Assembly (NCBI RefSeq): GCF_004138495.1
Contig: NZ_ML142870.1
Location: forward strand, 82,996 to 101,346
Direction of reading: 5' to 3'
DNA from: Phytoactinopolyspora endophytica
Lineage (GTDB): Bacteria; Actinomycetota; Actinomycetes; Jiangellales; Jiangellaceae
DNA: 18,351 nucleotides
Positions 1-7,361 of the stretch are shown here, piece by piece. Position numbers and translations under genes: made by a program. Every line of letters starts with the position of its first letter. Position 1 is the stretch's first letter. The notes below the pieces were generated by a model, which made no database searches, had not been told where the DNA came from, and saw only the letters and a list, made by a program, of their open reading frames with translations.

Positions 1-167
1 CCCGCCTTGCCATGCACGGCGCCCGCCTCGCCGATGACTCGAGCGTGCAGAGCGAGTGCCTCAGTCAGCGTCGACTTCCCGGCGTCCGGGTGGCTGATGA
101 CGGCGAACGTGCGGCGTCGCGAGGCCTCAGTGACGACTCCGCTCGCCGTGAGTGGGCCGGCCGTCAT
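1..167 (-). CDS. prfC: Peptide chain release factor 3 (RF3), N-terminal fragment
   Basis: The fragment encodes the first 55 residues of a translational GTPase; the rest lies beyond the left edge. After a short leader it reads [20 protein letters not shown], whose HPDAGKST (about residues 26-33) is the P-loop of the RF3/EF-G group. The following [16 protein letters not shown] matches the RF3 switch I approach (the E. coli form is QTAGTVKGRG). RF3 is a cytosolic GTPase that recycles RF1/RF2 from the ribosome after peptide release. The ATG at 167 overlaps the TGA of the upstream MerR gene (164-166) in an ATGA, so the two are probably cotranscribed and translationally coupled. RF3 is favoured over EF-G or LepA because of the spacing and the [10 protein letters not shown] segment. 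Confidence 0.85.
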   Translation of the reverse strand, partial: MTAGPLTASGVVTEASRRRTFAVISHPDAGKSTLTEALALHARVIGEAGAVHGKA

Positions 168-580
168 CGTGCGAGTCCCGCATAGCGTCGTTGCCGGGAC
201 AGTTCGCTGCGCAGGTCGGCCGCGAGAGCCTCGGCTGTCTCCAGCTGTGCGCGCAACGCGGCGCAACGTTCTTCCGCCGCGGCGCGATACATGCCCAGCC
301 GGTCGATGATCACGCGACGATCCTCGTTCGTGTCGTCGCCGCCCTCCAGCCGGTCCAGGAGGGCGAGCAGGTCGCCCATCTCTTCCACCGAGAAGTCCAG
401 CGTCTTCATCCGCTTGACCAGGTTGAGCCGCGCGACGTCGGGCTCGGTGTACAGGCGGAAGCCACCGGGTGTGCGCGCCGACGGCCGCACCAGCCCGACT
501 TCCTCGTAGTAGCGGATCGTGCGCAGGGACAAGCCCACACGCTCAGCGACCTCACCGATCTGCATGTGCCGCAGGGACAC
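164..580 (-). CDS. MerR-family transcriptional regulator
   Basis: This is a 138-residue cytosolic DNA-binding protein. The N-terminal winged helix-turn-helix is typical Mer[27 protein letters not shown], then [12 protein letters not shown] and a [21 protein letters not shown] segment (about residues 6-72). The rest is a long helix rich in Ala, Glu and Arg that probably forms the antiparallel coiled-coil dimer interface. There is no cysteine-rich metal loop, so a metal sensor is unlikely and the effector is unknown. I chose GTG at 580 because AAAGG lies 7 bases upstream; the ATG at 565 has no ribosome site, and the longer open frame to 898 crosses the divergent gene. Its stop overlaps the start of prfC. 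The pairing with a release factor gene suggests control of that gene or simple autoregulation; which one cannot be read from the sequence. Confidence 0.85.
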   Translation of the reverse strand: MSLRHMQIGEVAERVGLSLRTIRYYEEVGLVRPSARTPGGFRLYTEPDVARLNLVKRMKTLDFSVEEMGDLLALLDRLEGGDDTNEDRRVIIDRLGMYRAAAEERCAALRAQLETAEALAADLRSELSRQRRYAGLAR

Positions 581-590
581 GAGATGACCT

Positions 591-632
591 TTCACGTACG
601 ACAACAAAAGACCAAGGTTACCCGCACGTGAA
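591..632. promoter_or_regulatory. Inverted repeat upstream of the MerR gene
   Basis: TTCACGT (591-597) and ACGTGAA (626-632) form a perfect 7-bp inverted repeat with a 28-base spacer, in the gap between the MerR gene and the divergent DUF2795-like gene. The left arm lies just outside the MerR ribosome site. It could be an operator, but the wide spacing is not the compact dyad between -35 and -10 that is usual for MerR proteins, so the assignment is weak. Confidence 0.25.
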
Positions 633-704
633 GAATCCGGTCGAATCAATGCTGCGACCGCGCCACTAGGTGGAGCCCGCCCACAATCTTCCCTGACGTT
701 ACGG

Positions 705-710
705 TAGTGT
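705..710 (+). promoter_or_regulatory. Likely -10 element for a leaderless gene
   Basis: TAGTGT fits the actinobacterial TANNNT -10 pattern and ends 8 bases before the GTG at 719. No useful ribosome site precedes either candidate start (707 or 719), so transcription probably begins at or next to the 719 start codon. No clear -35 is visible. Confidence 0.4.
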
Positions 711-718
711 ATGAGGAT

Positions 719-925
719 GTGAACGTCACAAGACTGGAAATCGCCGACGCTGTCGAAGGCGCGTTCAGCACATCGCCCGCCAACAAGGCAGACATCCTCG
801 CGCAGGCCACCGCCAACCACGCCCGGACCGAGCTCCTGGACACGTTGGGCCGGCTTCCGGAACGCGACTACCGGACCTTGCGAGACCTCTGGCCGCACCT
901 CGCCGGCGTGCCGGTCGGCGACTGA
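719..925 (+). CDS. Small DUF2795-like protein
   Basis: This is a 68-residue protein with no membrane segment. The core LEIADAVEGAFSTSPANKADILAQATAN followed by LLDTLGRLPERDYRTLRDLWPHLAGVPVG resembles small actinobacterial DUF2795 proteins, which share a 'LP-x-R-x-Y-x-x-x-x-D-L-W' half and a conserved leading helix. Function is unknown for that family. GTG at 719 is preferred because of the -10-like TAGTGT just upstream; an in-frame GTG at 707 would add four residues. It stands alone between the divergent MerR gene and the convergent acetyltransferase. The family call rests on pattern memory. Confidence 0.65.
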   Translation: MNVTRLEIADAVEGAFSTSPANKADILAQATANHARTELLDTLGRLPERDYRTLRDLWPHLAGVPVGD

Positions 926-926
926 T

Positions 927-955
927 CCCCCGTCGCCCTGGATCTTTCGAGGGGG
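927..955. terminator. Weak stem between convergent genes
   Basis: CCCCC (927-931) can pair with GGGGG (951-955) across a 19-base loop in the 33-base gap between the convergent DUF2795-like and GNAT genes. The stem is short, the loop long and there is no T-tract, so a terminator role is only suggested by position. Confidence 0.25.
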
Positions 956-958
956 CGG

Positions 959-1474
959 TCAGAGCTCGCGGAACGGCTTGGCGTAGCTGAACTCCCCACG
1001 GATCCAAGGATCGTACGCGGAGAGGGTGCGCGCCTGGAAATGCGCACGCCACTCCGGGTCCGGGGGAAGAATGCCGTATTCGCTCGCGGGCCGGAACCCG
1101 AACCGCGGGTAGTAGTCCGTATGCCCGAGGAGCACTACCACGGGCTCATCGAGCGCATCGGCGGCGCCCAGAATCGCGTGCATCAGGGCACCCCCGACGC
1201 CCTGCCCCTGGTAGGCCGGCAGCACGCCCAAGGGCCCCAGACCCAGTGCGGGATGATCGTCGATGGCCGCCCGGGTACAGACCACGTGGCCCACGACGTC
1301 CTCGCCGTCCAGCGCGACGAGTGACAGCGACGGGATCCATCCGTCGTCGGCCCTAAGCGCGTCGACGAGGCCGGCCTCCACCGGCGCACCGGCCCGGTGT
1401 GGGTCGGCGAACGCCGCGGTGTGCACGGCTCGGATGGGCTCGACATCGGCAACGGTCTCGCGTCGGATCAGCAC
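959..1474 (-). CDS. GNAT N-acetyltransferase, YhbS-like
   Basis: A 171-residue cytosolic acetyltransferase of the GNAT fold. The acetyl-CoA binding motif A is clear: [23 protein letters not shown], with Q-x-x-G-x-G/A as QGQGVG at about residues 90-95. The C-terminal [24 protein letters not shown] is characteristic of the YhbS group (COG3153), where YYPRFGF follows beta strand 5. The substrate is unknown. GTG at 1474 is the only sensible start; it has no Shine-Dalgarno, and AATGCT ends 6 bases before it, so the mRNA may be leaderless. The gene is single, convergent with the DUF2795-like gene and divergent from the LysR gene. Confidence 0.85.
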   Translation of the reverse strand: MLIRRETVADVEPIRAVHTAAFADPHRAGAPVEAGLVDALRADDGWIPSLSLVALDGEDVVGHVVCTRAAIDDHPALGLGPLGVLPAYQGQGVGGALMHAILGAADALDEPVVVLLGHTDYYPRFGFRPASEYGILPPDPEWRAHFQARTLSAYDPWIRGEFSYAKPFREL

Positions 1475-1563
1475 CGGGACAGCATTTCAGGTCGCACCTG
1501 GGCGCTTCTACGGATTTTCCGCGCCCGGATCATCCGAGGCCATGAATCCGTCACCGCTCGCCG

Positions 1564-1569
1564 TATCCT
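1564..1569 (+). promoter_or_regulatory. -10 element of the leaderless lysR promoter
   Basis: TATCCT matches TANNNT and is followed by six bases and then the ATG at 1576, the exact geometry of a leaderless actinobacterial transcript. No Shine-Dalgarno precedes that ATG. The -35 region (about 1541-1546) is not recognisable. Confidence 0.55.
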
Positions 1570-1575
1570 GCGGCC

Positions 1576-2490
1576 ATGGCTCCCGACGACCGGACGCTGC
1601 GCTACTACCGGACCGTATACGCGACCGGCTCCATCCGAGCAGCCGCCCGGCAGTTGGGCATGGCTCCGTCGGCAGTAAGCCGCAAGATCGCCGAGCTCGA
1701 GCGCAGGCTCGACACCGCTCTTCTCGAGCGCAGCGCGCGTGGAATCCGGCCCACCCAGGCCGGCGACCTGTTGGCCCGGTTCGCGGACGACCGTGCCCAC
1801 CTCGAGGAGCTGCTCCACGAGGAGTTGGAACAGCTAGCCGGGCTTCGCCGTGGCCGAGTCCGGATCGCCGCCGGAGAAGGTTTCATCGACGACCTCGTCA
1901 CACATGGCCTGAACGGCTTCCTTCAGGACTATCCCGGCATCTCGGCGGAACTGACCGTCGGCGGCACGGACGAGATCTGCGATCTCCTCCGCAACGACGA
2001 CGTCGACCTGGGCCTGGTCTTGCACGCCAGACCGCACCACGATCTGACCGTCGTCGCGCAGGCCCCGCAGCCCTTGTACCTGATCTGCCGGCCGGACCAT
2101 CCGCTGGCAGGACAACCGCGCGTGGCCCCTGGCGACCTCGACGGGCAGCCGGCCACCGTGCTCCCGCCGCGGTTCGGCATCCGGACCCTGACCGATCAGC
2201 TGGAGCGAATGCACGGTGTCTCGCTCGATGTTCGTCTGGTCAGCGGGTCCATCCAGGCGATGGCCGACTTCGTACTCGCCGGAGCCGGAATCACCTTGCT
2301 TCCGCGATTCGCCGTCGGGCGTCATGTCGACCGGGGCCGGCTTCGGGCGGTTCCGGTGCCCGCATACGAGCCCGGGACGGTGCGCGCGCAACTGCTCGTC
2401 CGCCGCGGGCGCACGCCCTCGCACGGGACCTCACGGTTGCTCGACTATTGCGCCGACCGGCTCTCGTCGCTGCAGAGCCCGGCTCAGTAA
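1576..2490 (+). CDS. LysR-family transcriptional regulator
   Basis: A 304-residue regulator of standard LysR length. The N-terminal helix-turn-helix spans about residues 5-64, with AARQLGMAPSAVSRKIAELE and the LLERSARGIRPTQAG wing. After a linker helix, a periplasmic-binding-like effector domain starts near RGRVRIAAGEGFIDDLV (about residue 92) and contains the usual CRPDHPLAG and ADFVLAGAGITLLPRFA motifs. It lies 163 bp upstream of, and on the same strand as, a four-gene catabolic operon, so it is probably that operon's activator. The effector is then likely the operon's substrate or an intermediate. Same-strand placement is less common than the divergent arrangement for LysR activators. ATG 1576 is supported by the TATCCT -10 six bases upstream. 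Confidence 0.93.
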   Translation: MAPDDRTLRYYRTVYATGSIRAAARQLGMAPSAVSRKIAELERRLDTALLERSARGIRPTQAGDLLARFADDRAHLEELLHEELEQLAGLRRGRVRIAAGEGFIDDLVTHGLNGFLQDYPGISAELTVGGTDEICDLLRNDDVDLGLVLHARPHHDLTVVAQAPQPLYLICRPDHPLAGQPRVAPGDLDGQPATVLPPRFGIRTLTDQLERMHGVSLDVRLVSGSIQAMADFVLAGAGITLLPRFAVGRHVDRGRLRAVPVPAYEPGTVRAQLLVRRGRTPSHGTSRLLDYCADRLSSLQSPAQ

Positions 2491-2502
2491 GCGTCACCGC
2501 AT

Positions 2503-2570
2503 GGCAGGTGTTGCCTTTTCGGCAACGCCCTAATGCCGGAGTTGACGTCTTGTGCAACGGTCGCACTCTT
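2503..2570 (+). promoter_or_regulatory. Putative LysR operator and promoter of the DUF3100 operon
   Basis: GTTGCC (2510-2515) and GGCAAC (2521-2526) form a perfect 6-bp dyad around TTTTC. Its inner T-N11-A spacing is the LysR-box geometry. Further half-sites flank it: GGCA at 2503-2506 and TGCC at 2534-2537, so four alternating GGCA/TGCC half-sites lie within 35 bp. Downstream, TTGACG (2542-2547) and CACTCT (2564-2569), 16 bases apart, form a plausible promoter. The dyad centre would then lie near -58 to -60, close to the usual LysR recognition position. The dyad could instead be a short lysR terminator, but it has no T-tract. Confidence 0.45.
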
Positions 2571-2653
2571 CCGTACCGTCCTGCCACAGCGCGCAGAGCT
2601 GCGCACCCGCCCGGCCACATCAAACCCGCTGGTCTTGGCCCGAGGAGGCTGGA

Positions 2654-3478
2654 ATGCACGTGCTTATCGATGCCGTGAAACTATGGCGGCTTCACCTCGC
2701 CGTGGCGGTGATCGCGATCGTCGCACAGCTCATCGGCATCCGACAGATCTCGCTCGGCAACGGCGCCATCCTGTTCCTGCCGCTGCTCTACGCCTTCCTT
2801 ATCGGTGTGCTCCTCAATCCGAACGTGATGGCCAAGGCGGCGGTCTTCATCCGGCAGCGCGAGGTGCGTGCGGCGTCGCCGCTGATCGTCGTCGCGATCA
2901 TGCCGTTCATCGCCAAGTTCGGCACCACGATCGGGCCAGCCGTCGAAGACCTCGTCGACGCCGGGCCGGCCCTCCTGCTGCAGGAGATCGGCAACCTCGG
3001 CACTGTCGCGCTGGCCTTCCCGATCGCCGTCTGGGTTTTACGCATGGGCCGCGAGTCGATCGGAGCCACATTCTCCGTCGCCCGAGAGCCCAACATCGCC
3101 ATCATCGCCGACCGGTACGGGCTGAAGAGTCCGGAAGGCACCGGCGTCATGGGCGTGTACGTCGTCGGCACGCTGTTCGGCACCCTCATCTTCGCCGTGA
3201 TGGCGTCCATGCTGGCCACTTTCGACCTTCTCGATCCGCAGGCGCTCGCCATGGCGTGCGGCGTCGGCAGCGGCTCGATGATGGCCTCATGCACCGGAGC
3301 GCTCAGCGAGGCGCTCCCTGAGATGAGCGACACGATCGTGGCGATGGCCGGCGCCAGCAACCTGCTCACCTACGCGACCGGCATGTACCTCGGCCTCTTC
3401 GTCGCCTTGCCGTTTGTGGAATGGCTGTACAGCAAGGCCCGCCCCGCCAACCCGGTTTCCAAGGAGGCACCAGCATGA
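2654..3478 (+). CDS. DUF3100 family integral membrane protein
   Basis: A 274-residue polytopic inner-membrane protein with about seven hydrophobic segments (roughly residues 14-30, 37-54, 73-88, 105-128, 164-190, 198-216, 228-256). Conserved-looking stretches GPALLLQEIGNLGTVALAFP, IGATFSVAREPNIAIIADRYG, SPEGTGVMGVYVVGTLFGT and ALAMACGVGSGSMMASCTGAL match what I recall of DUF3100. That family is often beside catabolic genes and is presumed to transport small organic acids, without proof that I know of. ATG 2654 is fixed by AGGAGG at 2642-2647. The stop overlaps the next start by ATGA. First gene of the operon; with the following small membrane protein it probably forms a two-subunit permease. 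The substrate is unknown. Confidence 0.85.
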   Translation: MHVLIDAVKLWRLHLAVAVIAIVAQLIGIRQISLGNGAILFLPLLYAFLIGVLLNPNVMAKAAVFIRQREVRAASPLIVVAIMPFIAKFGTTIGPAVEDLVDAGPALLLQEIGNLGTVALAFPIAVWVLRMGRESIGATFSVAREPNIAIIADRYGLKSPEGTGVMGVYVVGTLFGTLIFAVMASMLATFDLLDPQALAMACGVGSGSMMASCTGALSEALPEMSDTIVAMAGASNLLTYATGMYLGLFVALPFVEWLYSKARPANPVSKEAPA

Positions 3479-3969
3479 GCGCAGACAACGCCGCCGAGAT
3501 CGGCGTGCGCCCGGCCCGGGAGAAGATCGCCCTCCTGCCCCACTTCCGCGACCTGGTGCTGATCAGCGTCATCGGATGGGCGCTCCAGCTGATCGCCACC
3601 GACATGTCTCCGATTGCCGCGCTCGGCGGCATGGCCGGCCTCTACGCGATTTGCGCGGGCGGTCTGGTGCTCGCCAGGTTCGCGCCGTTCTACCTGCCCA
3701 GTGTCGCGTGGATCTCATTGCTCGGGATCGCAGCGACGGTCCCTTTCGTTCCGTGGGACCAGGCAGTGCTCGGCGTCGTCGAGGAAATAGATTTCCTCGC
3801 TCTGAGCGTGCCGTGCCTCGCGTACGCCGGCCTGGCGGTCAGCCGTGACGAGGTCACCATCGCCAAACGCACCGGCTGGAAGCTCGCGGTGATCGCCGTC
3901 TTCGTGCTCGCGGGCACATACCTGGGCTCGGCCGTCATCGCCGACCTCGTTCTCCGGATCACCGACTGA
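3475..3969 (+). CDS. Small integral membrane protein, partner of the DUF3100 protein
   Basis: A 164-residue protein with about five hydrophobic segments (near residues 26-41, 45-66, 72-92, 106-122, 135-160) and a short charged N-terminus. I do not recognise a named family. AAGGAGG at 3461-3467 and the 4-bp ATGA overlap with the preceding gene fix the ATG at 3475 and imply coupled synthesis, as is usual for subunits of one complex. The plain reading is the second half of a two-component carboxylate permease or a helper subunit. Pairs of a larger and a smaller hydrophobic protein such as MadM/MadL are known for malonate uptake, but I see no direct homology to them. Confidence 0.8.
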   Translation: MSADNAAEIGVRPAREKIALLPHFRDLVLISVIGWALQLIATDMSPIAALGGMAGLYAICAGGLVLARFAPFYLPSVAWISLLGIAATVPFVPWDQAVLGVVEEIDFLALSVPCLAYAGLAVSRDEVTIAKRTGWKLAVIAVFVLAGTYLGSAVIADLVLRITD

Positions 3970-4014
3970 CCAGGCACGCCACCGTACCGCCCGACACGAG
4001 GAGCACACCGCATC

Positions 4015-4869
4015 ATGCCTGACACCGTCGCCGTCGTCGGCCTCGGCAACATGGGCGCCGGAATCGCCCGAACACTGGCAAGGGCCGGCTACCACGTCCT
4101 CGGGGTCGATCCGTCGCCCGACGCGCCTGCCCGGATCGGGGCTGACCTGCCCGTGGTCGATCTCCACCAGGCCCTGCGCCGAGCGGCAACCCTCGTGCTC
4201 TCCCTCCCCGGCTCACCCCAGGTCGAGAAGGTACTGCTGGGAACCGGTGGACTCACCGACACGGACGTCCCCCATCGCCTCGTCATCGACACCTCCACCA
4301 GCGATCCGCTCTCCAGCCGGAGGATCGCCCAGCGGCTCGCCGACGGTGGCAACAGTTACGTCGATGCGCCGGTGAGTGGCGGCCCGTCGGGGGCGGCACA
4401 GGGCACGCTCACGATGTTCCTCGGCGGGGAGGACGACGCAGTGGCCGAGGCGAAGGGCGTCCTGGACGTCATCGCGGCGCACGTCGTCCGTGTCGGCGGT
4501 CCCGGCGCCGGCCATGTCGCCAAGCTGATCAACAACTTGCTCTGCGCCACCCACCTGCAGATCGCGGGGGAAGCGCTTCGCATCGCCCGTGCCGCAGGGC
4601 TGGACCCGGAACGGGTAGTGGGCGCCGTCAACGCCGCTTCCGGCCGGAGCGCGGTGACCGAAGTCAACCTGGCCCGATGGGTCTTGCCGGGCACGTTCGA
4701 CTCCGGCTTCACACTCGGCCTGATGGCCCGCGACGTCGCGCTGGCCACCGAGGTCGCACGCGCGCTTCAGGTGGACACCCCGCTGGTCGAGGATGTCAGC
4801 CAGACGTGGCAGGAGACGCGCGACCGGCTCGGAGCGGATGCGGACTTCAACAGGATGGCGCAAGCATGA
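4015..4869 (+). CDS. NAD(P)-dependent beta-hydroxyacid dehydrogenase (3-hydroxyisobutyrate dehydrogenase family)
   Basis: A 284-residue cytosolic oxidoreductase of normal length for the family. The Rossmann motif VVGLGNMGAGIA is at residues 7-18, the substrate motif DAPVSGG at 117-123, and the catalytic segment GAGHVAKLINN at 164-174 with catalytic Lys170. The family interconverts beta-hydroxyacids and their semialdehydes (3-hydroxyisobutyrate, tartronate semialdehyde, glycerate, sulfolactaldehyde); which one applies here cannot be decided by eye. GAGGAG at 3998-4003 lies 11 bases before the ATG. The stop overlaps the aldehyde dehydrogenase start by ATGA. The direct pairing with an aldehyde dehydrogenase suggests a two-step oxidation of a hydroxyacid through a semialdehyde. 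Confidence 0.9.
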   Translation: MPDTVAVVGLGNMGAGIARTLARAGYHVLGVDPSPDAPARIGADLPVVDLHQALRRAATLVLSLPGSPQVEKVLLGTGGLTDTDVPHRLVIDTSTSDPLSSRRIAQRLADGGNSYVDAPVSGGPSGAAQGTLTMFLGGEDDAVAEAKGVLDVIAAHVVRVGGPGAGHVAKLINNLLCATHLQIAGEALRIARAAGLDPERVVGAVNAASGRSAVTEVNLARWVLPGTFDSGFTLGLMARDVALATEVARALQVDTPLVEDVSQTWQETRDRLGADADFNRMAQA

Positions 4870-6425
4870 ACAGATCCGACGTGACCGACGAGGTGATCCG
4901 CGGTTCCGACCTGGTTACCGGGATCTGGGCCGGCTGGTTCGGGCCGGAGCAGCCGGTGGCCAGCTTCATCGGCGACGATCTCCACCCGGGCGACGGCACT
5001 ACCGTCGACCTCGAGGATCCCGCGACCGGAACGCCGCTGCTCTCCTACCCGGATGGAGGGGCCGCGGCAGCGGCAGAGGCGGTCCAGGCCGCCGAGTCCG
5101 GCGCGGCCGCGTGGCAGGGGTTGACCGCATCCGAACGTGGGCGCCTGCTGTGGATGCTCGGCCAGCGCATACGCGAGGCGGCCGGCGAGCTCAGCCGGCT
5201 GGAGGCGGTCGTCGCCGGAAAGCCTCTGGGCGACGCAAGCACCGAGGTCGCCAAGGTCGCCGAGATGTTCGAGTACTACGCGGGCTGGGCGGACAAGCAG
5301 CACGGCGAGGTCATCCCGGTCCCGACGTCGCACCTGAACTACACCCGGCGCGAGCCATACGGTGTGGTCGCGGCGATCACACCCTGGAACGCACCGATCT
5401 TCACCGCGGGCTGGCAGCTGGCACCGGCGCTCGCGGCCGGAAACGCGATGGTGCTCAAACCGTCCGAGCTGACGCCGCTGACATCAGTGGCGCTGGCCAA
5501 GCTCGCCATCGACGCGGGCATCCCGCCCGGCACAGTCACCGTCCTAGCCGGGCTGGGCGCCACCACCGGCCAGGCGCTCGTCACCCACCCGTCCGTCGGC
5601 AAGGTGGTGTTCGTCGGATCGCCGCAGACCGGGCGCCACATCGCGGTCGCTGCCGCGGAGAAGTTGACCCCGTGCGTACTGGAGCTCGGCGGAAAGTCCG
5701 CCAACGTGGTGTTCGCCGACGCCCAACTCGACCGTGCGGTCGGCGGCGCGGCGGCCGCCGTCTTCGCCGGCGGTGGCCAGAGCTGTGTCGCCGGTTCCCG
5801 GCTGCTGGTGCAGCGCGGTGTGTACGACGAGGTGGTCGATCGGCTGGGTCGGCTGGCTGAACGTATCCGGCTGGGGCACCCGCTCGACGCCAGCACGCAG
5901 GTCGGGCCGCTACAGAACCGGGCCCAGCTCTCCCGGGTCCGGGAGCTCGTGGATCATGCGGTCGCCGCGGATGGCGGCGGCACGCTCATCACCGGTGGAC
6001 GGGCAGGCCATCCCGACGACACGCTCGATGGCGGGTTCTTCTACCAGCCCACAGTGCTCGGCAGCGTCACGAACCAGGCGACGATCGCGCGCCAGGAGGT
6101 CTTCGGCCCCGTCGTGGTGGCGATCCCGTTCGACGACGAGGACGAGGCGGTCGAGATCGCCAACGACTCGGAGTTCGGTCTGGCCGGCGCCGTGTGGACG
6201 CAGGACGTGGGCCGGGCTCATCGGGTGGCGGCGCGGCTACGGGCGGGTACCGTGTGGATCAACAGCTATAAGACGATCAGCGTCATGTCGCCGTTCGGTG
6301 GGTTCAAGGACAGCGGATACGGCCGCTCCAGCGGCCTGGACGGGTTGCTGGAGTACAGCCAGCCGAAGTCGGTCTGGACCGAGACCGCACGGGATCCGTC
6401 GCTGCCTTTCGGCTACGGCGGATAA
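4866..6425 (+). CDS. NAD(P)-dependent aldehyde dehydrogenase
   Basis: A 519-residue cytosolic aldehyde dehydrogenase. All key elements are present: ITPWNAP with Asn175, Lys198 in VLKPSELTP, the FVGSPQTGR cofactor turn, general base Glu273 in LELGGKS, and nucleophile Cys307 in GGGQSCVAGS. The C-terminal QEVFGPVVVAIPFDDEDEAV and FGGFKDSGYGR motifs complete the fold. It carries about 25-30 residues more at the N-terminus than a minimal enzyme. The non-acylating superfamily type is favoured; the substrate is probably the product of the adjacent dehydrogenase. Its start overlaps that gene's stop by ATGA. Last gene of the operon; a 9-bp dyad follows the stop and may terminate it. Confidence 0.93.
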   Translation: MNRSDVTDEVIRGSDLVTGIWAGWFGPEQPVASFIGDDLHPGDGTTVDLEDPATGTPLLSYPDGGAAAAAEAVQAAESGAAAWQGLTASERGRLLWMLGQRIREAAGELSRLEAVVAGKPLGDASTEVAKVAEMFEYYAGWADKQHGEVIPVPTSHLNYTRREPYGVVAAITPWNAPIFTAGWQLAPALAAGNAMVLKPSELTPLTSVALAKLAIDAGIPPGTVTVLAGLGATTGQALVTHPSVGKVVFVGSPQTGRHIAVAAAEKLTPCVLELGGKSANVVFADAQLDRAVGGAAAAVFAGGGQSCVAGSRLLVQRGVYDEVVDRLGRLAERIRLGHPLDASTQVGPLQNRAQLSRVRELVDHAVAADGGGTLITGGRAGHPDDTLDGGFFYQPTVLGSVTNQATIARQEVFGPVVVAIPFDDEDEAVEIANDSEFGLAGAVWTQDVGRAHRVAARLRAGTVWINSYKTISVMSPFGGFKDSGYGRSSGLDGLLEYSQPKSVWTETARDPSLPFGYGG

Positions 6426-6448
6426 CCTCCGGCTCGACCATGTCAACG

Positions 6449-6491
6449 GGCGCTCGTCGTGCCGGCTCGCCTGATCGCGTCCACGAGCGCC
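6449..6491. terminator. Dyad between convergent aldehyde dehydrogenase and CPBP genes
   Basis: GGCGCTCGT (6449-6457) and ACGAGCGCC (6483-6491) are a perfect 9-bp inverted repeat with a 25-base spacer. They fill the 70-base gap between two convergent stop codons. The position suits a bidirectional terminator, although there is no T-tract and the loop is long. Confidence 0.4.
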
Positions 6492-6495
6492 ACCG

Positions 6496-7290
6496 TCATG
6501 GCAGGTCGAGAACGTCTTCGAACAGCTCGTAGCCGACGAAGGAGACGACGTCGAGCAGCGTGTGCGCGACGACGAGCGGCATCACCCGTCTCGTCCGGTA
6601 GTACCACCATCCGAACAGCACCCCCATCGCGACGTTGCCCAGCGCCATGCCGTAGCCCTGGTAGAGGTGGTACGAGCCGCGCAGCAGCGCGCTGGCCGCG
6701 ATCGCGGCCGGAATCTGCCACCCGAGCTGGCGCAGCCGCTCCATCAGGTAACCGACGGCGACGACCTCTTCCAGCAACGCGTTCTTCAGCGCGGACAGGA
6801 TGAGCACCGGCACCGTCCACCAGTATTGCTCAAGCCCGCTCGCGGAGATGGAGACGTTCATGTTCAGCGCGAGGCCCACGAAGTACACGCCCAGTCCGGG
6901 GATGCCGACGACCACGGCGAGGCCGGCGCCGATGCTCAGATCACGCCAGGGCCGGCTGGCGTCGAGGCCGATCCGCCGCATGGCGGAACGTCCGGGCGAG
7001 GACAGCAGATAAAGCGCGAGCGCCACCGGCACCAGCGCGAAGCCCATGCGCAGCAGCTGGAATGTGAGGTCCAGGTACTCGTAGTCGCTCCTTGAGGTGT
7101 TCATCGAAGCGGTCTGGTCCGACAGCCGAGTGTCCTCCACCAGCTGTTCCACTAGCCGCTCGACCAGCCGCACGACCGCGAAGACGCCGGACTGTCCCAA
7201 GGAGAGTCCCAGGACGATCCACACCTCGATGCCCAGCCGTCGTCTGGACCGGGCGTCCGTCGGCCTCTCTTCGGCGGATTCTGTCACCAC
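6496..7290 (-). CDS. CPBP-family intramembrane glutamic endopeptidase
   Basis: A 264-residue multi-pass membrane protein of the CPBP (Abi/CAAX protease-like) family. Motif 1 is NALLEEVVAVGYL with Glu174-Glu175, motif 2 is RGSYHLYQG with His208, and motif 3 is HTLLDVV with His243 and Asp247. The usual Arg of EExxxR is Val here, which I recall as a common variant in actinobacteria, so it need not mean inactivity. The N-terminal 20 residues are charged and cytosolic, followed by about seven hydrophobic stretches. Members range from prenyl-protein proteases to bacteriocin immunity factors; the role here is unknown. GTG 7290 follows TACCCT by six bases, so the transcript may be leaderless; GTG 7287 is an alternative. 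Divergent from the Nudix gene. Confidence 0.88.
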   Translation of the reverse strand: MVTESAEERPTDARSRRRLGIEVWIVLGLSLGQSGVFAVVRLVERLVEQLVEDTRLSDQTASMNTSRSDYEYLDLTFQLLRMGFALVPVALALYLLSSPGRSAMRRIGLDASRPWRDLSIGAGLAVVVGIPGLGVYFVGLALNMNVSISASGLEQYWWTVPVLILSALKNALLEEVVAVGYLMERLRQLGWQIPAAIAASALLRGSYHLYQGYGMALGNVAMGVLFGWWYYRTRRVMPLVVAHTLLDVVSFVGYELFEDVLDLP

Positions 7291-7296
7291 CCTTCG

Positions 7297-7302
7297 AGGG
7301 TA
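7297..7302 (-). promoter_or_regulatory. -10 element upstream of the CPBP gene
   Basis: On the minus strand, TACCCT (TANNNT) is followed by six bases and then the GTG at 7290. This is the leaderless geometry also seen for the lysR gene in this window. A GAAGG touches the start codon and is too close to act as a ribosome site. Confidence 0.45.
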
Positions 7303-7361
7303 GTGCGGCGTGCAGCACCGCCGGTCGTCGGAGATGATGGAGGCATGGTGAGGAACGACCT

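Noticed and set aside
1263..2678. Very long open frame overlapping the GNAT and LysR genes
   Set aside because: Arg/Pro/Ser/Ala-rich translation with no motif; it is a shadow of high-G+C coding DNA, and the LysR frame is clearly the real one.
4793..5860. Long open frame inside the aldehyde dehydrogenase
   Set aside because: Arg/Gly-rich off-frame shadow; the aldehyde dehydrogenase frame has all its catalytic motifs.
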